Shown: positions 1 through 10,992, counted from the stretch's first letter. The stretch is 64,000 nucleotides of DNA from Marinobacterium alkalitolerans (GCF_017776525.1 NZ_JACVEW010000004.1:114199-178198), one strand, 5' to 3'. The notes: generated from the letters alone by a model not told the origin. A program made the numbers and translations.

Positions 1-545
1 ACAAGCCTGCCGGCCTGCTGCAGGCCTGCGCCGAGCTGGGCCGTCACGACTACGCCCGCTGTATCGTGTTCCACAGCCTGTCCAAGCGTTCCAACCTGCC
101 GGGCATGCGCTCCGGCTTCATCGCCGGCGATGCCAGCCTGCTGGAACCCTTCCTGCTGTACCGCACCTATCACGGCTGCTCCATGCCGATTCAGCATCAG
201 CTGGCCTCCATCGCGGCCTGGAATGACGAAGGCCACGTACTGGAAAACCGCAGCCAGTATCGCCACAAGTTCGATGCCGTCCTGCGTGTGCTGCAGCCGG
301 TGATGGACGTGAAGCAGTCCGATGCCAGCTTCTACCTCTGGGCCCCGACCCCAATTGCCGACGATGCGTTCGCCAAGGGGCTGTTCGAGCAGCAGAACCT
401 GACCGTTCTGCCGGGCCGCTACCTGTCCCGCGAGGTGGATGGCGTGGTGCCGGGTGCCGGTTTCGTCCGTATGGCACTGGTGGCGACCGTCTCCGAATGT
501 GTGGAAGCGGCCGAGCGTATCCGCCGTTACATCGAATCGCTGTAA
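1..545 (+). CDS. dapC: Succinyldiaminopimelate transaminase DapC, C-terminal part (truncated by window edge)
   Basis: Fold-type I PLP aminotransferase whose reading frame is open from the first complete codon at position 3; about 180 C-terminal residues are present. The segment SLSKRSNLPGMRSGF carries the lysine expected to bind PLP. DapC transfers the amino group from glutamate to N-succinyl-2-amino-6-ketopimelate in cytosolic lysine and peptidoglycan precursor synthesis. The class I aminotransferase fold alone would allow other substrates. The assignment to DapC rests on the following ArsC-like gene, dapD and dapE, an order typical of Pseudomonas-like bacteria. The start lies upstream of the window. 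Confidence 0.88.
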   Translation, partial: KPAGLLQACAELGRHDYARCIVFHSLSKRSNLPGMRSGFIAGDASLLEPFLLYRTYHGCSMPIQHQLASIAAWNDEGHVLENRSQYRHKFDAVLRVLQPVMDVKQSDASFYLWAPTPIADDAFAKGLFEQQNLTVLPGRYLSREVDGVVPGAGFVRMALVATVSECVEAAERIRRYIESL

Positions 546-557
546 GCGGGAGGCCCG

Positions 558-908
558 ATGACGACGATTTACGGCATCAGCAACTGCGATACCGTGCGCA
601 AGGCGCGCAAGTGGCTGGAAGCGGAAGGTATCGCCTTTGACTTTCATGATTTTCGCAAGCAGGGCCTGAATGCCGAGCAGGTCGCCCGCTGGTGTGCTGC
701 CGCCGGTACCGACAAGGTACTGAACAAGCGTGGCACCACCTGGCGCCAGCTGTCGGATGAGCAGAAAGCCATCACTGACGATGCCGCCCTGCAGGCTTTG
801 CTGGTGGAACATCCGACCCTGATCAAACGCCCGGTACTGGAGCTGGACGACGGCCGCGTTGAGACAGGCTTCAAGGCAGACCGGTACGCCGCCCTGTTTG
901 ACCGCTAA
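558..908 (+). CDS. ArsC/Spx/MgsR-family reductase-like protein (YffB type)
   Basis: A 116-residue thioredoxin-fold protein beginning MTTIYGISNCDTVRKA. The single N-terminal cysteine lies in the position of the ArsC/Spx redox cysteine, and the C-terminal part contains the KRP-type family segment (LIKRPVLE). YffB-type proteins are widely linked to dap genes, but their reaction is not settled; a glutathione-dependent reductase role has been proposed. It starts 12 nt after dapC, so the two are almost certainly co-transcribed. A true arsenate reductase role is unlikely because no ars genes are nearby. Confidence 0.85.
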   Translation: MTTIYGISNCDTVRKARKWLEAEGIAFDFHDFRKQGLNAEQVARWCAAAGTDKVLNKRGTTWRQLSDEQKAITDDAALQALLVEHPTLIKRPVLELDDGRVETGFKADRYAALFDR

Positions 909-967
909 TTGGCAGGGCTCAAACGCTGGGTAACATGTTTTTTATTTTTAACGTAACGGAGTGAACA

Positions 968-1999
968 ATGGCGAATTTCGCATTTGGCCTGGGTGTAGGC
1001 ACCAAGTCCTCAGCCGGTGACTGGCTGGAAGTGTATTACAACGCACCGCTGCTGAACGCAGAGGACAAACTGATCGCAGCCGTTGCCGACAAGGTTGGCT
1101 ACGAAGGCGGCAACCAGGCGATCGAACTGGATGCGGCACAGTTGAAGTCACTGGAAGCGGCATTCCTGTCTGTCGATGCCGAAGATCAGGCCGAAGTGGT
1201 TGAGATTCTGGAAGGCACCAAACAGCCGGTTGTTCTCTGCATTCTGGAAACCGACGCCGCGCCTCAGACCACCGCCGAGGTTTACCTCAAGCTGAGCCTG
1301 CTGTCGCACCGTCTGGTGAAGCCGCACGGTGTTGACCTGAGCGGCATGTTCCCGCTGCTGCCCAACGTAGCCTGGACCAATGAAGGTGCCGTGGCACTGG
1401 AAGACCTGCCCCGCCGTCAGCTGTCGGCTCGCGCTCAGGGCCGCGTGCTGGACGTGCAGTCTGTGGACAAGTTCCCGAAAATGGCCAACTACGCCGTACC
1501 GAACGGTATTCGTATCGGTGATACCTCACGCATTCGTCTGGGCGCTCACGTGGGCGAAGGCACCACCGTCATGCATGAAGGCTTTATCAACTTCAACGCC
1601 GGCACGCTGGGCGTGAGCATGGTGGAAGGCCGCATCTCTGCCGGTGTGGTCGTGGGCAACGGCTCCGATGTGGGTGGCGGTGCGTCCACCATGGGTACCC
1701 TGTCCGGTGGCAACAACGTGGTCATCTCCGTGGGTGAAAACTGCCTGCTGGGTGCCAACGCGGGTCTGGGCCTGCCGCTGGGTGATCGCTGCACCATCGA
1801 AGCGGGTCTGTACGTTACAGGCGGTTCCAAGGTCACCCTGCTGGACGACCAGAACAACGCCGTCGGCGTGGTCAAGGCTGCCGAACTGGCCGGCAAGCCG
1901 GACCTGCTGTTCCGTCGCAACTCTCAGAATGGCCGCATCGAGGTGAAAACCAACAAGAGCGCCATCGAGTTGAACGAAGAGCTGCACCAGCACAACTAA
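968..1999 (+). CDS. dapD: 2,3,4,5-tetrahydropyridine-2,6-dicarboxylate N-succinyltransferase DapD
   Basis: A 343-residue protein of the long DapD form found in Pseudomonas-type bacteria. It transfers succinyl from succinyl-CoA to tetrahydrodipicolinate in the succinylase branch of lysine/DAP synthesis. The middle to C-terminal part is glycine-rich with hexapeptide-type repeats (for example GAHVGEGTTVMHEGF and GNGSDVGGGASTMG), consistent with a left-handed beta-helix acyltransferase. The ATG follows a GGAG-type ribosome-binding site. The 59-nt gap to the upstream gene is unusually A/T-rich, with T-runs at about 938-950, and may hold its own promoter. Confidence 0.95.
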   Translation: MANFAFGLGVGTKSSAGDWLEVYYNAPLLNAEDKLIAAVADKVGYEGGNQAIELDAAQLKSLEAAFLSVDAEDQAEVVEILEGTKQPVVLCILETDAAPQTTAEVYLKLSLLSHRLVKPHGVDLSGMFPLLPNVAWTNEGAVALEDLPRRQLSARAQGRVLDVQSVDKFPKMANYAVPNGIRIGDTSRIRLGAHVGEGTTVMHEGFINFNAGTLGVSMVEGRISAGVVVGNGSDVGGGASTMGTLSGGNNVVISVGENCLLGANAGLGLPLGDRCTIEAGLYVTGGSKVTLLDDQNNAVGVVKAAELAGKPDLLFRRNSQNGRIEVKTNKSAIELNEELHQHN

Positions 2000-2017
2000 G
2001 CCAACGCTCCAACCGCC

Positions 2018-2050
2018 AGCCCCGCACGCCCTCTGCCGGTGTGCGGGGCT
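2018..2050 (+). terminator. Stem-loop after dapD
   Basis: AGCCCCGCAC (2018-2027) is exactly complementary to GTGCGGGGCT (2041-2050), giving a 10-bp GC-rich stem with a 13-nt loop just after the dapD stop. Only a short CTTT follows, so it is a weak or partial terminator. A TATAAT at 2058-2063 follows directly and may help drive dapE. Confidence 0.55.
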
Positions 2051-2062
2051 TCGCCTTTATAA

Positions 2063-4043
<1,981 letters not shown>

Positions 4044-4047
<4 letters not shown>

Positions 4048-4343
4048 ACCTGCACCGGTTCAAGGCACATTTACGTGAACGGGCGGAAAACCCGCGCGGG
4101 AATCTGCGCCTTTTGCTGAGCGGCGCGTTCATGTTCTTTGCCGGCCTTGGCGGCATCATGCTGGCCCAGCATGGGCTGCCCCCGAGCCTGAAAGCGGAAA
4201 TTCTGGCACTGGCCGGCTTGATCCTGCTGAGCCTCGGCAGCATACTCGCCTTATACGGCTACCTGAGCCTCAGCCTGCTGCGAATCTGGCATTTTCTGGA
4301 TGACGATGATGACCCAAGAGACGACACGCCACCCCGACATTGA
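4044..4343 (+). CDS. Small conserved two-helix membrane protein, function unknown
   Basis: A 99-residue product starting MNLHRF, with two hydrophobic segments at about residues 22-38 and 49-76 separated by a short loop, and an acidic C-terminus with a DDDDDPRDD stretch. I chose 4044 because it overlaps the rlmA stop by ATGA; the longer open frame from 3990 would lie wholly inside rlmA. It is probably an inner-membrane protein. I do not recognise a family. Its position in a tightly overlapping string suggests co-expression with rlmA and the next gene. Confidence 0.6.
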
Positions 4344-4701
4344 GATCTACATCAAGGGGCGCACGCTTGAACCCATACTCGCCTGGCTGGAGCAACGTTG
4401 CGAGGCACTGGAGGAGGTCCAGTCCAGTGGCAACACTCATCACCTGATGTGCACCATGAACGGCCAGCGCGTACCGCTGATGATCCATGAACGCGCGCTG
4501 GGCAAGGCCTGGACCAGCCTCTGGTTCCGCTCCGACGCCACCCCCTGGGTGCGTGATCTGGACTGTGCAGAAGAAGCCTCTGCCGCACTGGACACTCAGG
4601 TACGCTGCATCGTATCCGGTTGGCAGGATGGCGACGATCCGGACGAGTGGTGGCGCATCGAAGCCGGTGAAACCGAAAAAATTACCTGGCGCACTGAATA
4701 G
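4300..4701 (+). CDS. Conserved hypothetical protein, about 133 aa
   Basis: Soluble, acidic protein with no signal peptide or membrane segment. The N-terminal part (IEIYIKGRTLEPILAWLEQRC) and the DPDEWWRIE ending look like a compact alpha/beta domain, but I cannot name a function. It overlaps the previous gene by 44 nt and ends 9 nt before zntB, so it is probably part of the same transcript. Three in-frame ATGs (4300, 4306, 4309) are possible starts and none has a clear ribosome-binding site. Confidence 0.6.
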   Translation: MTMMTQETTRHPDIEIYIKGRTLEPILAWLEQRCEALEEVQSSGNTHHLMCTMNGQRVPLMIHERALGKAWTSLWFRSDATPWVRDLDCAEEASAALDTQVRCIVSGWQDGDDPDEWWRIEAGETEKITWRTE

Positions 4702-4710
4702 GACGGCCCC

Positions 4711-5685
4711 ATGGCACTGGACTCTGATCCCCTGCACGCTCTGCTGCTCGATGGCGAAGGCGGCGCACGCGCGCTGCCCCCTGAGCAGGTTGATCGCTGG
4801 ACCCCGGAACAGGGGCTGCTCTGGCTGCACCTGGACTATACCGACCCCCAGGCCAAACACTGGCTGGAAAACCACAGTGGCCTGCCGGAACTGGCCGTGG
4901 ACGCCCTGCTGGCCGAAAATACACGCCCCCGCGCCGTTACCCTGAACCAGCACCTGCTGCTGGCCCTGCGCGGCGTGAACACCAATCCCGGCGCCGATCC
5001 GGAAGATATGGTCTCGATCCGGCTCTGTGTGTCGGCCGGTCGCATCATTTCCACCCGCAAGCGCCGCCTGCTCTCCGTGGTCAAACTGGTCGACGATCTG
5101 CAGCAGGGACAGGGCCCCTGCAACAGTGCAGACCTGCTGGTACAGCTGAATGAACGGCTGGTCGAGCGTATGGGGCAAACCGTCGAAAATCTGGACGATG
5201 AGCTGTCCGAGCTGGAACTGAGCCTGCTGACGGATGCCCAGAGCGAAATGCGCCACGCCGTTCGCAATCTGCGCCGTCAGTGCATCAGCCTGCGGCGCTA
5301 CTACTCACCGCAGCGAGATGCCTTCAACCAGCTCCAGAGCGAACGTCTGGAGTGGCTGACAACCGACCACCGCCTGGCCCTGCGTGAGATCAGTGACCGC
5401 CTGCTGCGCCACATTGAAGATCTGGACATGCTGCGCGAACGGGCCGCCATGGCACAGGAAGAGCTGGCCAGCCAGCAGAGCGAACAGCTCAACCTGCGCA
5501 TGTACGTGCTGTCGATCATTTCGGCGATCTTTTTGCCACTGGGCTTCCTGACCGGCCTGCTGGGCATCAACGTGGGCGGCATTCCCGGGGCCGACAACGA
5601 CAACGCCTTTATGATGTTCCTCATCAGCCTTGTGCTGATGGTTGGCGGGCTATTCTGGCTGTTCCGCCGCTGGCGCTGGCTCTGA
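4711..5685 (+). CDS. zntB: Zinc transporter ZntB (CorA superfamily)
   Basis: A 324-residue inner-membrane transporter with a large acidic/helical N-terminal cytoplasmic domain and two C-terminal transmembrane helices (about residues 265-285 and 298-318). The segment after the first helix reads LTGLLGINVGGIPG. This replaces the GMN of CorA with GIN and carries the GGIPG seen in ZntB. CorA-type members move Mg or Co; ZntB members transport zinc, reported as proton-coupled. Its 3' end overlaps the convergent EamA gene by 36 nt. Confidence 0.8.
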   Translation: MALDSDPLHALLLDGEGGARALPPEQVDRWTPEQGLLWLHLDYTDPQAKHWLENHSGLPELAVDALLAENTRPRAVTLNQHLLLALRGVNTNPGADPEDMVSIRLCVSAGRIISTRKRRLLSVVKLVDDLQQGQGPCNSADLLVQLNERLVERMGQTVENLDDELSELELSLLTDAQSEMRHAVRNLRRQCISLRRYYSPQRDAFNQLQSERLEWLTTDHRLALREISDRLLRHIEDLDMLRERAAMAQEELASQQSEQLNLRMYVLSIISAIFLPLGFLTGLLGINVGGIPGADNDNAFMMFLISLVLMVGGLFWLFRRWRWL

Positions 5686-6567
5686 CTGTTTCAGCTTCTG
5701 CTGCAACACGACGGCGCCCACGATCAGTGCCAGCCCGATGAACGTGGCGGGCACGATGGGCTCGTTCAGGAACAGACGGATAAACACCAGCGACAGAAAG
5801 GGTGACAGGAAAATCAGGTTGGAGATCCGGCTGACGTGGGTGGCTGAGCGCATGGCCCCCAGCCACAGCAGGAAAGTCACCCCCATCTCAAACAGTCCCA
5901 CGTAGGCCGCCCCGAGCATCCCCTGCAGAGAAGGCACCACCAGCGCGCCCTGCCAGGCCATTACCGCCCACACCATGGGCGTGCCAAACAGGAAACAGAG
6001 CAGCAGGGTCACCGCCGGTGCACCCTGAGCCCGGGTATTCAGAATCCAGTACAGCGCCCAGATCAGAGTGCTGCCCAACGCCAGTACAACCCCGGCGGTG
6101 CTGTCGAACTCCAGCGCCAACACCTGCCCCCGGGTCGCAATCACCAGCGCCCCCAGATAGCCCAGCAGCATGGCGATCACATCCACCTTCTGCAGCTTCT
6201 GCTTCAGCATGGGGACAGCCAGCAGCGCCAGCGTCAATGCCCAGGTGTAGTTGAGCGCCTGAGCCTGTTGCGCCGGCAGCAGGTCATAGGCCTTGAACAG
6301 CACCAGATAATAGAGCATGGGATTCAACGCCCCCAGCGTGAAGAAAAAGCCGGGACGGGCTCTGAGCTGCAGCAGCAGCTCCCCCCACTGGCGCTTCCAG
6401 CTGACAGCCAACGCCAGCACAAGCGTCGAAAACAGGCCCGACCAGCCCAGCAGCTGGAGTGGCGTCAGTGTTTGCAGAGACAGTTTGAAGGCGGTCGCAA
6501 CGGTGGACCATAGCAGGACGGCGCTCAGGCCAAGCACCATCGCTCTGGGTTGAGATTTCACAGACAT
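5650..6567 (-). CDS. EamA/DMT-family transporter
   Basis: A 305-residue, very hydrophobic protein with about ten transmembrane segments in two repeated EamA halves, starting MSVKSQPRAMVLGLSAVLLW. Such proteins export amino acids or other small metabolites across the inner membrane; the substrate cannot be read from the sequence. It is a single gene, convergent with zntB, and its coding end overlaps the zntB end. A second, different EamA protein lies at 50808-51704. Confidence 0.85.
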   Translation of the reverse strand: MSVKSQPRAMVLGLSAVLLWSTVATAFKLSLQTLTPLQLLGWSGLFSTLVLALAVSWKRQWGELLLQLRARPGFFFTLGALNPMLYYLVLFKAYDLLPAQQAQALNYTWALTLALLAVPMLKQKLQKVDVIAMLLGYLGALVIATRGQVLALEFDSTAGVVLALGSTLIWALYWILNTRAQGAPAVTLLLCFLFGTPMVWAVMAWQGALVVPSLQGMLGAAYVGLFEMGVTFLLWLGAMRSATHVSRISNLIFLSPFLSLVFIRLFLNEPIVPATFIGLALIVGAVVLQQKLKQSEPAPAAEQPE

Positions 6568-6626
6568 CGGCGTTCCTGTCAGGTGGGGACCAAAACGCGC
6601 TAGGAAAACATATTTCGGGGCCTGTG

Positions 6627-7058
6627 TCAGGCTCTTGCATCGATGGCGTGGCGGGCCTGGTCGATCTCGCCAGCCAGGTTGCTGGCCGCGTAGAGGGCCA
6701 CCTGCTCGAAACGGTCGGACTTCAGTGCCTGCGCCCTCGGGGTACGTGCCTGAACATCCAGTCGGGCAACCTGAAACGCATAGTCGCCCGGATTGGGGTC
6801 ATTAATGGAATGATTCAGACGATCCACCACCTGCGGCGTATGCAACTGTACGGGGTCCGGATAACTCAGGGGCGCCGCTTCGGGCAGTGCAAATCCTTCA
6901 CCGGTGGGCGCACCCGGCGCCTGAGGCTGGTAGATCTCCTGGTTGGAGGCGATGAGACTCAACAGGAAAGCAAATTGGGCACCATTAGGCGACTGCACCG
7001 CCTGTGGCAGTGAGGCCGTATAGGTTTCTATCCTGTTTTGAATCTTGTCTGCTTGCAT
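6627..7058 (-). CDS. Hypothetical protein, 143 aa
   Basis: Start set at MQADKIQNRIE (position 7058), which has a strong GGAGGG ribosome-binding site just upstream; the longer frame from 7169 would run into the divergent greB. The product is soluble, with a helical N-terminal part (FAFLLSLIASNQEIY) and a proline-rich middle (YQPQAPGAPTGEGFALPEAAP). I do not recognise a family with confidence. It is divergent from greB with a 74-nt shared promoter region. No signal peptide is visible. Confidence 0.6.
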   Translation of the reverse strand: MQADKIQNRIETYTASLPQAVQSPNGAQFAFLLSLIASNQEIYQPQAPGAPTGEGFALPEAAPLSYPDPVQLHTPQVVDRLNHSINDPNPGDYAFQVARLDVQARTPRAQALKSDRFEQVALYAASNLAGEIDQARHAIDARA

Positions 7059-7132
7059 CTTCCCTCCACTCAGGCTGGTATTATCGGCAAGCAGCTGTAA
7101 TTCTTTATGTTTTTCATCAAGCGAGGTATTGA

Positions 7133-7630
7133 ATGGGACGCTGGCGACCGCCTCAGGCCAAAAGTTCACCCTATATCACTCGGGAAGGCTACGAACGGCT
7201 CACACAAGAGCTCAAATACCTGTGGAAAGAGAAACGCCCCGAGGTGACTCAAGCCGTGAAGGAAGCAGCGGCGCAGGGCGACCGTTCCGAGAATGCCGAG
7301 TACATCTATGGCAAGAAACAACTGCGTGAAATCGACCGGCGGGTGCGCTACCTGTCCAAGCGACTGGAACATATCAAGGTGGTGGACCGCGTGCCCGACG
7401 ATACCAGCCGCATTTTTTTCGGTGCCTGGATTACCCTGGTGGACGAAGAGGACCGTGAACGCCGCTACCGTATTGTGGGCGCGGATGAAATCGACCCGGC
7501 CAGGGGCTACATCAGCATCGATGCACCGCTGTCACGACAGCTGTTGAAAAAACAGGTGGGTGATGAAGTCGTGATCGAACGCCCGGAAGAAGGTGAACTC
7601 TGGCTTGAAGTGCTGGCCATCGACTATTGA
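7133..7630 (+). CDS. greB: Transcription elongation factor GreB
   Basis: A 165-residue protein with the N-terminal coiled-coil and C-terminal FKBP-like domain of Gre factors. The coiled-coil tip contains GDRSENAEY, with the acidic residues that enter the RNA polymerase secondary channel and stimulate cleavage of backtracked RNA. The start MGRWRPPQAKSSPYIT and the basic patch REIDRRVRYLSKRLEH match GreB rather than GreA. It is probably a single gene, divergent from the hypothetical protein at 6627-7058. Confidence 0.93.
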   Translation: MGRWRPPQAKSSPYITREGYERLTQELKYLWKEKRPEVTQAVKEAAAQGDRSENAEYIYGKKQLREIDRRVRYLSKRLEHIKVVDRVPDDTSRIFFGAWITLVDEEDRERRYRIVGADEIDPARGYISIDAPLSRQLLKKQVGDEVVIERPEEGELWLEVLAIDY

Positions 7631-7721
7631 TGGTCGGCCTGTTGAACGTACTCAATCAGCTCGATCAAAGCGAATGCATGCAATGGATTTTGAATCGGGG
7701 CAGGTAAAGAGAAACCGGAAA

Positions 7722-7797
7722 TGGTGGGTCGTATAGGACTCGAACCTATGACCAATTGGTTAAAAGCCAACTGCTCTACCAACTGAGCTAACGACCC
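7722..7797 (-). tRNA. tRNA-Lys (anticodon TTT)
   Basis: The reverse complement folds as a 76-nt tRNA with encoded CCA, starting GGGTCGTTAGCTCAG. The anticodon loop CTTTTAA gives TTT. It is the last gene of the four-tRNA minus-strand cluster and identical to the copy at 7813-7888. Confidence 0.97.
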
Positions 7798-7812
7798 TCC
7801 GGTTGCGAAGAG

Positions 7813-7888
7813 TGGTGGGTCGTATAGGACTCGAACCTATGACCAATTGGTTAAAAGCCAACTGCTCTACCAACTGAGCTAACGACCC
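7813..7888 (-). tRNA. tRNA-Lys (anticodon TTT), second copy
   Basis: Identical in all 76 nt, including CCA, to the downstream tRNA-Lys. The two are separated by 15 nt (7798-7812), a recent tandem duplication or one kept identical by gene conversion. Confidence 0.97.
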
Positions 7889-7932
7889 GCTCTTTGCAGA
7901 TGATCAAGCCAAACAGGCTAGATCGATTGGGT

Positions 7933-8008
7933 TGGCTCCCCGAGCTGGACTCGAACCAGCGACCAATAGATTAACAGTCTACTGCTCTACCAACTGAGCT
8001 ATCGGGGA
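7933..8008 (-). tRNA. tRNA-Asn (anticodon GTT)
   Basis: The reverse complement begins TCCCCGATAGCTCAG, has anticodon loop CTGTTAA (GTT) and ends GCCA. It is 76 nt with encoded CCA, and second in the Ser-Asn-Lys-Lys cluster. Confidence 0.97.
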
Positions 8009-8032
8009 AAAACCCAAATCATCCTTTTAAAA

Positions 8033-8120
8033 TGGCGGAGGGACAGGGATTCGAACCCTGGGAGCCTCTCGACTCGTCGGTTTTCAAGACCGGTGCTTTC
8101 GACCACTCAGCCATCCCTCC
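8033..8120 (-). tRNA. tRNA-Ser (anticodon TGA)
   Basis: 88-nt class II tRNA with a long variable arm. The reverse complement begins GGAGGGATGGCTGAG, the anticodon loop CTTGAAA gives TGA, and it ends GCCA. It is the first gene of the cluster, directly behind a consensus-like promoter. Confidence 0.97.
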
Positions 8121-8135
8121 AAAGGATGGGCGCAA

Positions 8136-8163
8136 ATATTACCTTCTAAATTTTTGGTGTCAA
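8136..8163 (-). promoter_or_regulatory. Sigma-70 promoter of the tRNA Ser-Asn-Lys-Lys cluster
   Basis: On the minus strand a perfect TTGACA (8163-8158) is followed after 16 nt by TAATAT (8141-8136) and then a GC-rich stretch (TTGCGCCC) before the tRNA-Ser start at 8120. A GC-rich discriminator is typical of stringently controlled stable-RNA promoters. Confidence 0.8.
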
Positions 8164-8202
8164 CCATTAAGTGGCAAAAAATTACGTAACCTGCAGAAAT
8201 GG

Positions 8203-10992
8203 TTATATTTTTACCTGTTGTTCACCCAGCTCGGACAGGGGCCGCGGTGCCGAGAACAGGTATCCCTGCAGCTCATCACAGCCCCGGGCTTCCAGGAAGC
8301 TGGCCTGAGCACGGGTTTCCACCCCTTCGGCCACGACCTGCAACCCCAGCGAGTGGGCCAGAATGATGATGGTTTCCACGATGACACGGTCGTCTGCGTC
8401 CGTTTCGATATCACGTACAAAGGAGCGATCAATCTTCAGGTAATCGATCGGCAGGCGCTTCAGGTACTCCAGCGAGGAGTAGCCGGTACCAAAGTCATCG
8501 ATGGCCACTTCCACCCCGAGCGCCTGCACTGCTGCCAGCTGGTCTGCTGTGGTCGCAAAATCCTCCACCAGCGCGTTCTCGGTCACCTCAATGCACAACT
8601 GCTCCGGCTTAATGTTATGCGCTTCGATGGTACTCCTCAGCGTTTCGGCCCAGTTGCCACTCTGGAACTGTCGAGGTGAGAGGTTGATGCCGATCTGCTT
8701 GCTGGCCAGACGCGGATCATTCAGATCGTCCACAACCTGCTGCAACAGCCAGGCGGTCATCTGCTCCAGCGCATCCGTGGTTTCAGCCAGCGGAATAAAC
8801 TCGGCCGGTGACACCGTGCCAAGCTCCGAGCTGTGCCAGCGCATCAGGGCTTCATACCCCGTGATTTCACCGCTCGGTTTCAGTCGCGGCTGATACACCA
8901 GACTGAATTCCCGCTGCTCAAGCGCACGCGGCAGGGCTGCCTTGATGCGCATGGCACGCTGGTTACGCTCGTTGATCTGAGGATCGAAGAAGGCAAAGCG
9001 ACCACGTCCCAGCTCCTTGGCAAAATACATGGCGGCATCGGCATGCCCCAACAGGTCTTCAGGGGTATCACCATCACGTGGATAACTCACGACCCCGATA
9101 CTGCAACCTACGCGCACCTCCCGTTCATCAATGAGATAAGGGGCTCGAAGCCGCTGAATCAGCTTGTCAGCCACCACAGAGAGTGCCGTATCATCGCGCA
9201 CCTGAGGCAGCAGCAGGGTAAACTCGTCCCCACCGAGTCGGAACGCCCGGTCCGAATCGCGAATCTCTTCACACAGGCGGTGTGCCACTTCGCAGAGCAG
9301 GCGATCACCGGCCGCGTGCCCATGAGAGTCATTCACCTCCTTGAACAGATCCAGGTCGATAAACAGGAGCCCGAAAGGTTCGTGGTAGCGTTCGCCGCGA
9401 TGCACGGCTTCGGTCAGGGCATGCATGAACTCGGTGCGGTTATACAGGCCGGTGAGAGAGTCGTGATAGGCGAGCCGGTGCAGATCCTGCGCCGCTCGCT
9501 TCTCCTCGGTGATATCCTGGAAGATGCCGAAATAGCCGTCCAGTTCGCCGTCCCGGTTGTAAATACCGCTGACGGACAGGCGCACCGGATAAAGGATGCC
9601 GTCGGCACGCCGGTTTTCCAGCTCGCCCGTCCACTTGCCCTTTTCCCTGAGTGTCTGCCACAGGCGTGAGTAAAACGCCTGATCCTGCTGCCCGGACTGC
9701 TGAATGGAAGGTGCCTGACCCAGCAACTCTTCACGACTGTAGCCACTCATCTGCACCAGTGACTCATTCACATCAACAATGCGGTTATCGGCATCAGTAA
9801 TCATGATGCCTTCGGTCGTGTGCTCAAACACTCGCTGAGCAATCCGCAGCAGGCTCTCGTTGCGTTCCTGTTCAGTAATATCGGTGGCCACTGTCGCCAC
9901 GGCATAGCAGTTCCCCTGCTCGTCTTCCAGCGGGAACTTCACCATGAACCAGCGGTGCAACTCCCCCTTTACGGGAAACTCGATCTGGAACTGGACCGGT
10001 GCGCGAGTCTCCAGCACTTCCTTATCGCGGACCACGATCTGCTGTGCATAAGGGTCGTCCAACAGATCAAATACCGAGCTGCCATTCTCGTCCGGCTGCC
10101 CCAACACCTGAACGAAACGTTCGTTGTAGAGACGGTAAACACCGTTCAGGTCCTTGATGTAGACCATCGACGGGATGAACTTGAGGATATTCTCCATCTG
10201 CCGGTTGAATTTGACGATCTGCGCCCGGCTGGCCTCCAGACTGCCGGCCATCTGATCCAGCACCTGACCGATCTGACTCAGCTCATCCGCGCCCTTCAGG
10301 TTGATACGATGGCTGAAGTCGCCAGTGGATAGCTGTTTGACCGCACCGGTAATGCACTGCAACCGCTGAGTAACCCATTTTTCCAGCAACCACCAGAGCA
10401 GAAAGGCAAACAGCACAACTGCCAGTGTGATCCAGACAAACAGCTTGTCCAGCTGGCTGGTAAACGGCTGGAGTACACGCTGTACATCCAGCTCCAGCAA
10501 AATGGTGCCGGTTCGGTCGCGCAGGCGGTTTTCAGGGTCCGGGTACAGGTAGGACGCGACGCCATAGAGTGTGTTTTCCCCCACGCTCTGGCGTTCATAA
10601 ATGGGTTCGGTGGCATTGTGTGAACGTTCCAGCAGGTCCGGGCTCATGTGCAGCGCCAGCGTGTTAACCGACTTGCCCACCTGAGCCAGGCGGCTGGAGG
10701 CCACAACCTGCCTGTTCGCATCCAGCACCAGCAGGTGCTTTACTTCGCGGTGAGCACTGGCCACTGCGACTTCTCGCTTCAGGCCCGCCAGATCACCGCG
10801 GCTGAGCATGTATTCCGTGGTGCCCTGCAGGCGGTTCAGGGTTGACCTCAGATCATCTTCCAGATTCTGGTGGATCAGATCACTGACAAACGGCCTGACC
10901 ACTCCGAGCGCCAGCAACAGCAATACCAGCGCCAGAATGACAATACCGCCCGGCAAGAGGCGCCTTAATGGCATCGCGTCAAAAGGCTTCAT
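8203..10992 (-). CDS. Membrane-bound PAS-GGDEF-EAL cyclic-di-GMP protein
   Basis: A 929-residue inner-membrane protein. It has a first TM helix at about 12-32, a periplasmic sensor domain at about 33-180, a second TM at about 184-205, HAMP to about 260, two PAS domains (about 268-500), GGDEF and a C-terminal EAL domain. The GGDEF site is intact (LGGDEF) with a product-inhibition I-site RDSD five residues upstream. The EAL domain keeps YEALMRW, DDFGTGYSS and AEGVET. Both diguanylate cyclase and phosphodiesterase activity are therefore possible; the net direction cannot be read. The start overlaps the stop of the upstream solute-binding-protein gene by 4 nt, suggesting a ligand-binding partner in the periplasm. 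Confidence 0.9.
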   Translation of the reverse strand: MKPFDAMPLRRLLPGGIVILALVLLLLALGVVRPFVSDLIHQNLEDDLRSTLNRLQGTTEYMLSRGDLAGLKREVAVASAHREVKHLLVLDANRQVVASSRLAQVGKSVNTLALHMSPDLLERSHNATEPIYERQSVGENTLYGVASYLYPDPENRLRDRTGTILLELDVQRVLQPFTSQLDKLFVWITLAVVLFAFLLWWLLEKWVTQRLQCITGAVKQLSTGDFSHRINLKGADELSQIGQVLDQMAGSLEASRAQIVKFNRQMENILKFIPSMVYIKDLNGVYRLYNERFVQVLGQPDENGSSVFDLLDDPYAQQIVVRDKEVLETRAPVQFQIEFPVKGELHRWFMVKFPLEDEQGNCYAVATVATDITEQERNESLLRIAQRVFEHTTEGIMITDADNRIVDVNESLVQMSGYSREELLGQAPSIQQSGQQDQAFYSRLWQTLREKGKWTGELENRRADGILYPVRLSVSGIYNRDGELDGYFGIFQDITEEKRAAQDLHRLAYHDSLTGLYNRTEFMHALTEAVHRGERYHEPFGLLFIDLDLFKEVNDSHGHAAGDRLLCEVAHRLCEEIRDSDRAFRLGGDEFTLLLPQVRDDTALSVVADKLIQRLRAPYLIDEREVRVGCSIGVVSYPRDGDTPEDLLGHADAAMYFAKELGRGRFAFFDPQINERNQRAMRIKAALPRALEQREFSLVYQPRLKPSGEITGYEALMRWHSSELGTVSPAEFIPLAETTDALEQMTAWLLQQVVDDLNDPRLASKQIGINLSPRQFQSGNWAETLRSTIEAHNIKPEQLCIEVTENALVEDFATTADQLAAVQALGVEVAIDDFGTGYSSLEYLKRLPIDYLKIDRSFVRDIETDADDRVIVETIIILAHSLGLQVVAEGVETRAQASFLEARGCDELQGYLFSAPRPLSELGEQQVKI

